Shown here piece by piece: positions 23,045 through 33,412 of a DNA stretch of 64,000 bases. The DNA is from Fennellomyces sp. T-0311 (lineage: Eukaryota; Mucoromycota; Mucoromycetes; Mucorales; Lichtheimiaceae). Within the stretch, counting starts at the first letter, position 1, and every line of letters begins with the position of its first letter. Both the position numbers and the translations under genes were made by a program. The notes below the pieces were generated by a model. The model ran no database searches. It saw only the letters and a program-made list of their open reading frames with translations, and was not told the DNA's origin. Location of the stretch: assembly GCA_025266875.1 (NCBI GenBank), contig JALLLT010000003.1, forward strand, positions 186,001 through 250,000, written 5' to 3'.

Positions 23045-24052
23045 TTAATATCTAGTACTACGACCATGGGCTTTTTGTACAAGATCGACTCTGTTGGGGA
23101 CAGAATCCACAAGTTTGTTCACGTTCTCGATTGGAAGCTCGTCCCATGCCTCTTGTATTGCTTGCTTAAGTGCTTCGGTGGTCCTCGAGCTGCTGTTCAT
23201 CTTGGCTTGCACCATTGTTTTCATCTGTTGCCAAACGTGTTCAATAGGATTTAGATCTGGACTCTGGGCTGGCCAGTCTAGCTTTGTAATTCGATTTTTT
23301 TGACGCCAAACGTTAGGAACGTTTGCTCTATGTACTGGTGCGCCATCTTCCATCAGAATTGGATCTTCCAGGCTATTCCAAAACTCGTACAATGCGCCAG
23401 CATACACTTGATCCACAAAGTCAACAGCTTTACGTCTGTTCTTGTCCATAAACACGAGTTCAGACTTGCGACCGTAGGTGATAGCACCCCATATCATTAC
23501 TGTGGACCTATCGCTTTTAAAGGTAGGTGTCATGCAATCCAGATAGTCAACTTCATGTGCTTGTCTCCAGACACGAACAGCACGGCAATTTTTTCCAGTT
23601 TCAAAAGTGCATTCATCAGTCCAGACAACGCTCCTCCAATCTTCTAAAGTCCAATCTTTGTGCTTCTTAACAAACTTCTTGCGCGCTGCTATGTGTTGTG
23701 GCTCGAGAAAAGGTTTGCGCTTGGCGATTCTGCTGTGAACACCCTTTGCATGTAACATGCGTCGAATTGTTGACTTTGACACTTTCTTGACACAATTATT
23801 TGTAATATCGCCTAAGGTTTGACGCCGGTCAGACTTTGCATTTCGTATAATTTGTCGCTCGCTACGACTGTCTAGTGCTTTTGGCCTTCCAGAAGCGATA
23901 TCTCTGTACTTGTTGCCAGTTTTCTTAAACTTGTCAACCCAGCGTTCCACAGTGCGTAATGGGATCTCGATTTGCTTGGCAATTTCTGGAGCATTCCAAC
24001 CAACATTGAGTAAAGTGATTGCTTCAATACGCTTCTCAGGAGGGTAAACCAT
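23045..24052 (-). CDS. Tc1-family transposase (DD34E)
   Basis: 335 residues in a single exon, a typical Tc1 transposase length. The N-terminal half is a paired-type DNA-binding region: one helix-turn-helix (EIAKQIEIPLRTVERWVDKF), then a GRPK linker and a second helical unit ending KSTIRRMLHAKGV. The catalytic acidic residues lie in VVWTDECTF, LMEDGAPVHRA and SPDLNPIEHVW. Exactly 34 residues separate the second Asp from the Glu, giving the DD34E signature. The enzyme binds the terminal repeats and performs cut-and-paste transposition into TA sites. No stop or frameshift is present, so the protein could be functional; activity cannot be judged from sequence alone. Confidence 0.95.
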   Translation of the reverse strand: MVYPPEKRIEAITLLNVGWNAPEIAKQIEIPLRTVERWVDKFKKTGNKYRDIASGRPKALDSRSERQIIRNAKSDRRQTLGDITNNCVKKVSKSTIRRMLHAKGVHSRIAKRKPFLEPQHIAARKKFVKKHKDWTLEDWRSVVWTDECTFETGKNCRAVRVWRQAHEVDYLDCMTPTFKSDRSTVMIWGAITYGRKSELVFMDKNRRKAVDFVDQVYAGALYEFWNSLEDPILMEDGAPVHRANVPNVWRQKNRITKLDWPAQSPDLNPIEHVWQQMKTMVQAKMNSSSRTTEALKQAIQEAWDELPIENVNKLVDSVPNRVDLVQKAHGRSTRY

Positions 24053-24152
24053 TGCTTTTTTACAAAAAAAGGGGTGTTGATTAATGAAAAAAAAGAAAAG
24101 ACAGGACTTTTCTTTTAAGCTATAAAAAAAAATTGACAGACGGAGTTGAATT

Positions 24153-24180
24153 TCGCGACAAAACTTTTGGAACCCAACTG
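24153..24180. repeat. Terminal inverted repeat of the Tc1 element (transposase 5' side)
   Basis: Ends GGAACCCAACTG followed by TA. It is a perfect 28-bp match to the opposite end. The transposase start codon is 100 bp inside this end. Confidence 0.95.
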
Positions 24181-24182
24181 TA

Positions 24183-27060
24183 CAACAAACCGTGAAGGCT
24201 TCCTTCGCCGGAATTGTGAGTCAAAATAATTCGTATAGTTCCGAGTTGGCCACCCTCCTTTGAGTTACAAAGTTTATAAGTTTATAAATTTTATAATGTA
24301 AAATATACATATTGCAGATAACATATTCCCAAGCACTAGGAATAAGCTTGTTAAAGGGTCATCCCTTAATATCGGACTTATAATACATCCCCAAGATTAT
24401 CCGAGTCACTATACTTTTGAGTGAAAGGCGATAATTTTGTGGGTAACTACTACTCGAAAAGACGGCACCGGAGGATCAGTAAATATCTTGTTGAACAATG
24501 GAAGTTATTTTAGTCAATGTAAATTTCCTAACATGATTAAATTCACTCAAAAAAGTCTAGTGCGACGTAACGTTCATTGTCAAGAACTGCTTTCGCCAAG
24601 AATCAAATGGTATGTTCATCATTATATGTAGAGTTAGTAAGCGGTCCTCATTTCTAGCATGTTCCATCAGGTATCAAGCCTTGTAAGCTTAGGATCCGGC
24701 GTCAACCACTGGTTGCTCTGTTGCTTTATGCAGCTGTGTTACAAAATGCTTGGCTTTCAAATTACCCCTTTCGGGGAGCAACCAAAGGATCAGATAAGCT
24801 GTGTCTAACTGATGTATGTATAACGGGATTCGTGCCATTGACGCTTATCTGATATCCTACACACCGATGACTCAACGATAACTTCTGTTCTTATTACCTG
24901 CGATGCAAAACTGCTACATTTGGTCGAAGCAACAAATGATGCAAAAATATCATACCGTGCCATTTTTTTGCGACGAATTTTCGTGTAATCCACCTCTTGG
25001 TAGTTTCAGCAAACTAAGCATGACAGTATGAGTACGAATATAAAAGTAACAGAAAAATTGACTTTACTTTTTTATTAAAAAATTGGTGTATGTTTGAGCA
25101 ATGTGAGAAGTCTTCGATCATATGACACAAAACCCTCTCCTTTTGCATACATATATACAGTATTTCTGTAGAATATACCAGAGCTTTGTAGCATTTAAAT
25201 ACTAATAGTTCCAGAGATATGCAATAATAGGTGTGTTAAAACGGTACGACATGCTTCATTTTCACTTTATCGATTGCCTCACGATAACGAAAAAACTTGT
25301 CAATCTGAATTTTTTTCATTATCGTGGTTTTAACAATCTCCCTCATCTCAGCAATGTTTTTTATGTAGCATAATATTATCATCGCAGAAGTAAGATACAC
25401 AATAATAACGGGGCAATAATATCCGTGACGTTATCAGCCAATACGTAGTAGCATGAACATCAGTGTTTATGTCGCTTGTGTCTGGGCTCGTTTGATGAGG
25501 TATTTGAATCTTCCTGCTTCCTTCGCGCGTTACAGCAGCCTCCACATGAGTAAAAGAATGGGACGGGGTATAATATGTCCATGAGAAGCATATTGGTAAT
25601 GGTGGCGCGTATGTGGCCGGCTGTCTGGTCGTCGACCGTCTGATCCCTGAGCGGTAGTGATTGAACAATACTCGAAAGTTCGTGTGCTAAGCACTCGATC
25701 TCCTGTTGCGTACGACGCAATTCAGTCAGGGCCTCTATGAGTTCCTTGACCAGAAGTTTCAAATCCTTTGGTATCGACATTGTTGTCCTCAGAAACAACG
25801 GATTCTATGTCACTTATAAAGCTTTTTTCTTGATAAAAAACAGTAGGGGATGATATACGCCGTCTTTGCCAAAGATAACCTCCCTAAGAATTTTTTGTCC
25901 AGATCTTGATATTGAGCCACGAGTGTATAAATTATGAGAACTGGACACCATCAAGATATGCTGTAATCTAAAAGTTGTTCATAATCACATCATGAAACAT
26001 GTGTTGGAACGGCTTGCATGAGGATCGCTGATTTGATAAACATTACAAAAGTTTTCGTTTAAATCAAAATTTTCAAGGGGTTCAATAGGTTTCAGTTTAC
26101 TGAGGGCCAAAGTTAGGTAGTTATATTAAAAAAGGTGAGGATAATGAAGAATAAACTTGTATGGCGAAAGTATACGGGATGCCCATTGTAGGTTGTCACA
26201 TTATGTACTCTTCGGCCGTTCTTGTACAGTACTGCCTTTCCTCTTTTGGCATGCGAGGGAGTTAGCCATCCAATGGGCAATTATATTAAGAGAGTTCGGT
26301 TAACGTCTATAAGATAGTAAATAAGAAAAAAAAACCCATATGAGCGTAATTACATATGCAGTATTTGCATTTTTCTTTGGTATTTCGTAAAAAGCCATAA
26401 AAGTCTTCTAAGTAAAAAAAATGTCGAATGGCCAATTCAACTTTTTTTATATTTATATGATCTTTAGGCTCGCACTTCGAGGGGTGAGACCGGAGGACCG
26501 ACTGATTATTCCCGAACTTTACGGGCAAAATCGGTCAAGGATGCTCGCCCGGACAGAGATGTTCGAACGGGCACAGTCCTGTGTATATGATAGACCGTCG
26601 GTCCGATATGACCGTCAGGCGACCGAGCAAGTTCTGTGGATCGAGTTGTCAGTTAGAAACTCGTTTAAAAGACGGCGTGCATAAATCAATAATACTAAAT
26701 ATTCATGTAGTAGCAATTCAAGAAGAACAAGTGATTTGGTATAGATATGTAAAGTCCCGCCGGGAAACAGGTATCCAAAATTGATGGTGAGAAAAAGTGA
26801 TCATTGATGCCAAGTTCTTCGGGTGACGTCGTATGCTCCTGAGACCAAAAGCTTCGTGTTCTTGACACGAAGCGCTTACGTTTGACGTCCCACCCTGGTG
26901 TCATTCCCAATAGAATGTGCTCGATCTGCCATTACAAAAAATGAGTGGATTACGTTTACTCGCATCTACAAGTTTTTTGATCGAGCAGTATAACCTGGGA
27001 AGCTTAGTTAAAAGCATGCCCTAGTAGAAGCTGTTAAAGGAGGTCTCTAATATTGGAGAA
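24183..27060. other. AT-rich accessory DNA, start of a repeat-rich island
   Basis: Apart from a doubtful small frame at 25460-25780 no gene is supported. The stretch 26,450-26,690 is less AT-rich than its surroundings and holds an open frame (26421-26684, +) with no family resemblance. It may be a fragment of an unidentified mobile element. Confidence 0.45.
25460..25780 (-). CDS. Possible small hypothetical protein
   Basis: A 106-codon frame starting MSIPKDLKLLVKELIEALTE. The first 50 residues have heptad-like Leu/Ile spacing that would form an amphipathic helix. A Cys-rich patch (YSCGGCCNARRK) and a basic, hydrophilic tail ending RHKRHKH follow. Composition is more protein-like than other frames nearby, but there is no family match I recognise, and an overlapping frame is also open on the same strand. 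It could be a chance frame or an exon of a lost gene. Confidence 0.3.
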   Translation of the reverse strand: MSIPKDLKLLVKELIEALTELRRTQQEIECLAHELSSIVQSLPLRDQTVDDQTAGHIRATITNMLLMDILYPVPFFYSCGGCCNARRKQEDSNTSSNEPRHKRHKH

Positions 27061-27063
27061 CCA

Positions 27064-28290
27064 ATGGCAAAAAAGATCATTGCCTTGACCAAAGGAAATG
27101 AAGCGCCCGAAGAACCAAAACAGACTGGTCGGCCAAAGAAGGTTCTCACGGAAGAATACATTCACGCAATGTGTAAATTCGCTCTCAACCGTGTCAAAGC
27201 TGGTGGCCCCGTTACTGTACAGCTACTTCAGGACCACCTTAAGGACGAAAGCTTTGAGAGACCCTGCCCCACGGTTCTCAAAGAAGATATGAAGAAGGCT
27301 GGATTACGGGGCAGCGTCAAAGTATTTTGCATGACAGCGGTGAAACTGTGGCGTACAGAGAGGAACATATCCAACGTCGCTTAGACAACCTTGGTCGTAA
27401 AGACTTGCCCATCAAAGCCGAGGTGTTTCTCGATGAATCGTACTGTCACCTTGATCACCATGCTAAAAGGACCTAGTATGTTCCTGGCGGTAAGGTAAAC
27501 GTGACTGGACGGTAACCTATGTTGGTATTTTTGCTGATTATGGCCTTAAGTCAAGGGATGTCCTATATGCAAAACTGGTAAGGAAAACATTGTCATATGG
27601 CCTTTGAAACGTAAATCACATGCTTACCAACCGGAACCTCAGGCTAGCGACAAACCCAAGCGTACTCCCGGTCATCCCTCTACGAAAAACACACCAAAGC
27701 AGTGGAAGAACTTGCCAGAGTGTGTAAAAATGCCAAGGTCGCCCCAGATTATAATGATTACCACGGCAACTTCAATGCAGTTCTCTTGGAGAGACTGTTT
27801 GAACGCCTGTGTAAAAAAGTAGAGGACTTGGGCTTCGAATGCACCATCCATATAGATGGTGCTAAATATCACTTTCGCAATAATGACCGTATCCCAACCA
27901 GCCAAGCTAAGCGTCAAGAAATAATCGACTGGTATATCGCGAATCGCCATCACGCGCATTTCAACTCGAAAACAAGGCGTGTCAAAGAAGGAACTTCCAG
28001 TAGATTTGAAGCATTTGAGAGAAAAGCTTTCAGCAACATGCGCGGTGTATGATATCGCCCGAAAGCATGGTTATGACATCCAGAAAACGCCGCCATAACA
28101 CTGCAAGCTGCAACCGATAGAGGAGCTTTAGGGCATCGTTAGGCAGAAAGTTTTCTATAATCGGAACTCCAACTGCACTGAAGTACAACTTGCTCGACAG
28201 CTGTACACTTACTTCTCTGACGTGGAGAAAAATAACCTCATTTCCCTTTGGAAAAAACGGTGGAGCGATGTCGGCAGTATAATAGAGATT
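27064..28290 (+). pseudogene. Degenerate Tc1/IS630-type transposase
   Basis: The start reads MAKKIIALTKGNEAPEEPKQ, then GRPKKVLTEEYIHAMCKFAL, a helix-turn-helix region, until a frame break near 27,310. Pieces of the catalytic core follow in changing frames: AEVFLDESYCHLDHH (first Asp) with a TAG soon after, FECTIHIDGAKYHFRN (second Asp), and a PP-stop-HCKLQPIEELWGIV segment (catalytic Glu), in which a TAA replaces the expected Tyr codon. At least two frameshifts and three in-frame stops are present, so it cannot make a functional enzyme. It is a different lineage from the intact element at 22.8-24.2 kb (long PPYHCxLxPIE motif versus SPDLNPIE). I could not find its terminal repeats. Confidence 0.75.
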
Positions 28291-28903
28291 CAGTCGGGGA
28301 AATTAAAAGGTTCGTATTTCGTTCTTCCAAGATTTCATGCAAAAAAGTGCCTAAAATTACGTTTTACAACGGTGTACAGCTTTAAATCAATACATTATAA
28401 ATCCAAATATACAGGATAAGGACAAACTCCCTCAGCTAGCAAGAACATTTTGCTTTATGAGAAGCAGACGTGAATTCACAAAGTTATCGGCGTTTAAAGT
28501 TTGTATACTTGTTTCCCGGCGGAACGTTATGTTTATATTAATACTGGTTGTTATATAGTACAAAGACAAGACACTGGCACGAAGCTCTGCTGCTGCAATA
28601 AAGGTATCACCTGAAGGAACTTTGTTGGAGTCGGCTCTATATCACCACTGCCTTATCGAGCTTAAAGAATTTAGCAAGTTGGATCCAGTTGACAAAGCCG
28701 CATTAGCGTGAGATATCTTACTTTTTATCATTAAATGATATCTGTAGTTGACTGATCGTCCGACTTTTTGCTTTCTAAAATCTAGTATCTGCCTTTCAGG
28801 CATTGTCAATGTTGCACGATGAAGATATCCCTTCAGCGGTGAGTTATTTTTGCCAAGGAACTGTGGATCATATGGTCATCCACTACGTATTGCCTGATTC
28901 GGC

Positions 28904-28977
28904 ACATTTCATGACGAACCACTGGCGAACCTTATCAACTATCAAAAGTGTAAGTGCTGGTTCGGGTCATGAAATGT
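28904..28977. repeat. Imperfect inverted repeat across an exon-intron junction
   Basis: Left arm 28904-28921 pairs with right arm 28958-28977: 12 bp (acatttcatgac) plus 6 bp (gaacca), with a 2-nt bulge and a 36-nt loop. The right arm lies just inside the putative intron beginning at 28950. Confidence 0.6.
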
Positions 28978-29147
28978 AGTATTTATTTATTCGTACGTAT
29001 ATTAGGTATATGAAAAATCTGGAACACGAGGGCTGAAAATCTTATTACAAACCAGTCTCAACGTATATGAATCTAATCATCCAAAACCGGATGGGTACCC
29101 GCAAGTCATATACACTACAAATAATTTCGATGGTTAAAAGTGGTTGC

Positions 29148-29227
29148 AATGGTTAGACATAAGCTTTTTAACCACTTGTACTGCCATTTTAGCAACTCAA
29201 GTGGTTAAAAAGCTTATTTAACCATTT
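29148..29227. repeat. Foldback sequence with about 30-bp arms
   Basis: Arms 29148-29178 and 29198-29227 flank a 19-nt loop. The inner 18 bp (AAGCTTTTTAACCACTTG and its reverse complement) match perfectly, and the outer part matches apart from a 2-nt gap and few mismatches (AATGGTTA). Extra copies of TGGTTA/TAACCA flank the arms. It resembles a small foldback or MITE-like element. Transcribed, it would form a stable hairpin. Confidence 0.8.
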
Positions 29228-29830
29228 CAAAAAACCATTCACGACAATTCACCAAAAATTATTTGCAGTAACATTGGTCGACATAATTGACCATATGTAA
29301 GTAATCTGGAGTAGCTATATTTGCCCATGTATAAGGCACAATCTTTGACTAACTCTTTCATTTTTTCTGTTTCTGTTATCGGGTATTTAGTCTGTCGATG
29401 GCAACATATGGCCGCTGGGACGAAGAGACGGAAGCGAGGGTGACGGACTGCTGGAAACCAATTTTTAAGACATTGTTCCGGAATACCGATCTACGCATCG
29501 CCAGGTAAAGTAACATGGAGTCACATAAAGCACGCATTGATATGCTTACTTTTGTTCAATGTTATAGTGGTGAAACTGCTGGCAATGCATCTAAATTTGA
29601 ATGAAAGACAATGAGTATGAACCTGGTGCCACTTGCAAGGAGGAGGTGGGACGTAAAACCGACAAGATGAAATACGAGCTTCTCTCTGCCGAGTTAAAGC
29701 CGGGTACAGCTGACGATACCACCAAATTGATTCAGCAATGCAAAAATACTCGTACCAAGAAAAGCATTTTTGCCAATCTTGTCAAGTCCAGGATTTTCTA
29801 TATTCTGGCAAACTTCTCCCTCTTTTTTTA

Positions 29831-30786
29831 ATTTTAAGGTAGGCTCGACAACAGGTGCTGAACGGTCATAATAGAAGATCACGAGAAACTAACTCGGGGT
29901 AATTATTCCAAGAAACACTTTTGTCTATTTGGTTGACCAAATAACTCCTGCCATTCGCCTCACACATCGCCCCCGACGATCACGAGAAACCATTGACATG
30001 ATTGATAGTGTATCCTACCGCCTATTTTCTATACCCCGGAAAGATAGCATGCATTCTCTAAGTCTTCCAAATAAAAATTCATACTTATTTCAACTAGCAT
30101 ATATTTTCTTAAACAAAGCTCCTGACAAAGTATGATCAGGATACCTGAAATGCCAAATTTTCCGCTAAGATTACACTGTGGATCACATATGCAACTACTA
30201 AGTGTGCGATAAAGCATTTAACGCCAAATCTACGATGCACTGCGCGACCGCCAGATGAACTAGATAATTTTTATAACCTTACCAGTACACTCTGATATTG
30301 TACACAAAGCGATCAATGAGCTACATCAAAATATAAGTCATTTGTAATTAATGACACGAATACAGTTATAACTTATACCTACACTGCCTATACTAGGTAA
30401 GATATGAGCGTAAATCATAGACCTAATTAAAACGTTACCAAAGGTTTCGATTCACAACGGAACATATGTACGTGGGTGTGCACTTCAGCCATCGCTATCA
30501 TCGCTGCCATTGAATGGTTTAATACCCTCTTCACACGTTATTGTACATTTGGAGGTCATACATTTTATCGCACACTTGATGCGCATCTATATGGTCTGCA
30601 TGCGTCATTGGTGGTACGCTGAGATTAAACTCTGGTCGGAGTGCCCCCGCTCACACACGTCATCTAGCCCTAATTTTTTCCTACGTACCCATATCCCCCA
30701 AGGTTTCCTTGCTGTGCCTCTTTGTGATTTTCCCATTCTCAAGATGAGTATTCTTTTTCTCGTGCAAATGTGGAAGCATCGTGGAA
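29831..30786. other. Gene-free accessory DNA
   Basis: Only short frames, none with recognisable domains. The 30,600-30,850 part is open on both strands but shows no family pattern. Confidence 0.45.
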
Positions 30787-31411
30787 GATCCGGACTTGGC
30801 CGATAAAAAGGCGACGAAGGATTCTGGCTTGTTGAGGGACTTTGCAATTCAAGCTACCGTCTGTTGGAGTCAGTCTTTGCTGGACTAGGCTGGCTATCCC
30901 TGCCGCGACAAATGCCCTGGCTTTGTGGTGACAGTTTACTGTCGTTGCCTAGCTACGGTAGTCACTAGATTGACATTGCTTCTACATAATGATGCTGTTG
31001 AAGGATCCGGACTTGGCCGATAAAAAGGCGACGAAGGATTCTGGCTTGTTGAGGGACTTTGCAATTCAAGCTACCGTCTGTTGGAGTCAGTCTTTGCTGG
31101 ACTAGGCTGGCTATCCCTGCCGCGACAAATGCCCTGGCTTTGTGGTGACAGTTTACTGTCGTTGCCTAGCTACGGTAGTCACTAGATTGACATTGCTTCT
31201 ACATAATGATGCTGTTGAAGGATCCGGACTTGGCCGATAAAAAGGCGACGAAGGATTCTGGCTTGTTGAGGGACTTTGCAATTCAAGCTACCGTCTGTTG
31301 GAATCAGTCTTTGCTGGACTAGGCTGGCTATCCCTGCCGCGACAAATGCCCTGGCTTTGTGGTGACAGTTTACTGTCGTTGCCTAGCTACGGTAGTCACT
31401 AGACTGACATT
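30787..31411. repeat. 217-bp tandem repeat, about 2.9 copies
   Basis: Copies start at 30787, 31004 and 31221 (each GATCCGGACTTGGCC), giving an exact period of 217 bp. The third copy stops matching near 31411. I noticed only two substitutions in the third copy. Each unit contains the palindrome GACAGTTTACTGTC (30930-30943 in copy 1) and an inverted pair ctaccgt/acggtag (30854-30860 and 30955-30961). The period is not a multiple of three, so it is not a protein repeat. Near identity implies recent amplification. Confidence 0.95.
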
Positions 31412-33412
31412 GCCTTCAACTACCGCGCTTGCACATGTCTAATTACTAAATGTGTAATTCTGACGAAACTTTTTTTTGCCATCTAGAAACGGGATCTACC
31501 TTGATGAAGACCCTCCCCAAAAGCCACTGGTGGTCTTCGCCAAACGACCCATCAAGAAGTTCGAGCTCGCAAGATATATGTACAGGAGACAATGTCCCGG
31601 AATACCTATGTTATTATCGTTATTATTGTATTACAACAATTAACGGACACCTCATTTACACCCGCAATACATTCTACTCAGTGGTCCAACCCAAAATAAA
31701 CGCTTCCTTTTTTTGATCTGCAAGTAAGATAAGAATATAGCAGCAAATCTGGTCCTTTTCACGACGCGTCTTTGAGCTATACTGTTCGCTACCTTTTCTA
31801 AATAAGTTGGTGGTTTGCATAGCTTGGATAGCACTGACATATAAAAAGCTGTCAATATTTTTAAACTGTACATATTCCCTTGCTCTTATCGCCACGTAAA
31901 CCTCGTGGGAGAATACAATTCGAAGATTCAGGAGCAGTACGGAAAGCACCTCTCGGCAAACCGGATATTTTGTTATCAAGACTAGTGGCGTCCATGCTAC
32001 GGGCATCTGCATTGCTTGTCTTAACCGTGCTGACAAATCAGTTGATGAATTTTCACAATAACACTGTACCATCAACCGAAAACATACTTCAGAAAGATTG
32101 GATAAGAGTATTATTATCCTCTTTTTGCTCCGCGTCGTCCAGGACACAGTTTTGCTCGAACCAACATAATTGTCTACCCCACTTATTCCCGTTATACATT
32201 AATAGTGGTTGACTATCGATAGAGACAGTTTCAATTAAACCTACTAGCATGAGGTTTCAATTAAACGACAGTTGAAGGTTACGCTACATATGCTAGCAAA
32301 AGTTCCTGAAGCCAGCACTTGCACAATATTTTTGAAACAGTACATAGTCAGACTATAGGTGCCGTATACTCGAGAGGCGACCATTATGTACCCTAAGCAA
32401 CGAAACCGTTAGATTCGACTGGTCACCTTTTTCAGTTTTGTATAAGTGTATAAGCTCAACCCGTCGATAATCACAAAAAGTAGGTAACAGCTGCACTAAT
32501 ATCATGGATCTACTATCACAACTTTTTGAAGTTTCATCTGTCTCTATAGAGTCTTTCACGGATTTTACGTGTTATTTTATTGACACGACCTCTGCATCTG
32601 AAGACATTGGCTACCTCATCCGCATCCATCCAAACTACCCTTCTCTTGTACATAAAAAAAGTGTTTCAAACCATTGCCTTGTTTAATACTCGGTTGAGGA
32701 AAAAAGTCGAACAACACGCCACCGTCATCACCAATCGCAAGTATGACCCCTGCCAAGGCTTCAGATGTATACCAGACTACTGGTACCCGTGGATCTGACC
32801 GACCCAAGACCCACCTCAGTAGTATTACGTATACATGCGCTCACGTGAGTATGCTAGATCAGGAACTTCTTTACCACATTCCTGTGCTTACTTCTATAGG
32901 CGTGACTGTAAGCATACTTGATGAAGCAACTGATACATATTTATGAATCTAGATCGATTATGCAACAAGGTATATACTTACCATCGCCACACAAGAAGGA
33001 ACATGCCACTTAAAGCTCACCGAGCGTTTTGCAGTATTAAATCTTTGATCTGATTTATAGCAGAGGAAAGAAAGGAACAATGGCATCCTGTCAAAGATAT
33101 AATGTTTTCTATTCACATACGTGGATAGGTATATATTGACCCTTTGTATATAGCTCTTGTTTCTTAGGGGCGCAAAGTGAGAAAATTCAGTAGCGCACAG
33201 ACCAATTTCAATGCGAAAGAAGTTACACCAGGTGCGTGATCCTGCTATATCCAGTATAGTGGTACACCTCAGACCACAGTCTATAGATGTTACGCAGCAA
33301 AAATGATACGTAAGTAATTATATATATTTATACTGGTATGCACAAGAGAATAAAAAGATATGATTACAATGCAAGCAACATAATTAGGGTATAAACAGAG
33401 ATTGCCTTTTTT
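31412..33412. other. Gene-free AT-rich region downstream of the cytolinker gene
   Basis: The longest frame, 31674-32147 (-, 157 codons), shows no domain and overlaps an open plus-strand frame (31880-32212), so neither is annotated. The last few hundred bases would hold the 3' UTR of the minus-strand spectraplakin-like gene. Confidence 0.45.

Larger units (their letters stand above)
22842..24180 (-). mobile_element. Apparently intact Tc1/mariner-superfamily element
   Basis: 1,339 bp bounded by 28-bp terminal inverted repeats that match perfectly (22842-22869 and 24153-24180; outer bases CAGTTGGGTTCC) and flanked on both sides by TA (22840-22841 and 24181-24182), the Tc1 target-site duplication. 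It encodes one uninterrupted transposase on the minus strand. Perfect ends plus an open frame suggest recent insertion. It lies directly upstream of the hydroxylase gene in the same orientation. Confidence 0.95.
28413..29830 (+). pseudogene. Decayed multi-exon gene, family not recognised
   Basis: Several protein-like blocks separated by intron-like sequence: DKDKLPQLARTFCFMRSRRE (to 28498); YKDKTLARSSAAAIKV and SALYHHCLIELKEF (28559-28707); ALSMLHDEDIPSAVSYF and MVIHYVLPDSAHFMTNHWRT (to 28949); VYEKSGTRGLKILLQTSLNV (from 29006); MATYGRWDEETEARVTDCW (about 29397-29503); and SGETAGNASKFE (29567-29603). The last block ends at a TGA and the sense continues in another frame (EYEPGATCKEEVGRKTDKMK), a clear frameshift. 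The junction around 28,708-28,800 cannot be joined in phase either. An intron carries a foldback sequence (29148-29227). I do not recognise the family. It may be a lineage-specific repeated gene. Confidence 0.5.

Noticed and set aside
26421..26684. Plus-strand frame in a less AT-rich patch
   Set aside because: No domain recognised and no neighbouring exons; could be a mobile element fragment but there is nothing to support it.
31674..32147. 157-codon minus-strand frame
   Set aside because: No recognisable domain; an overlapping plus-strand frame is also open; lies in decayed DNA.
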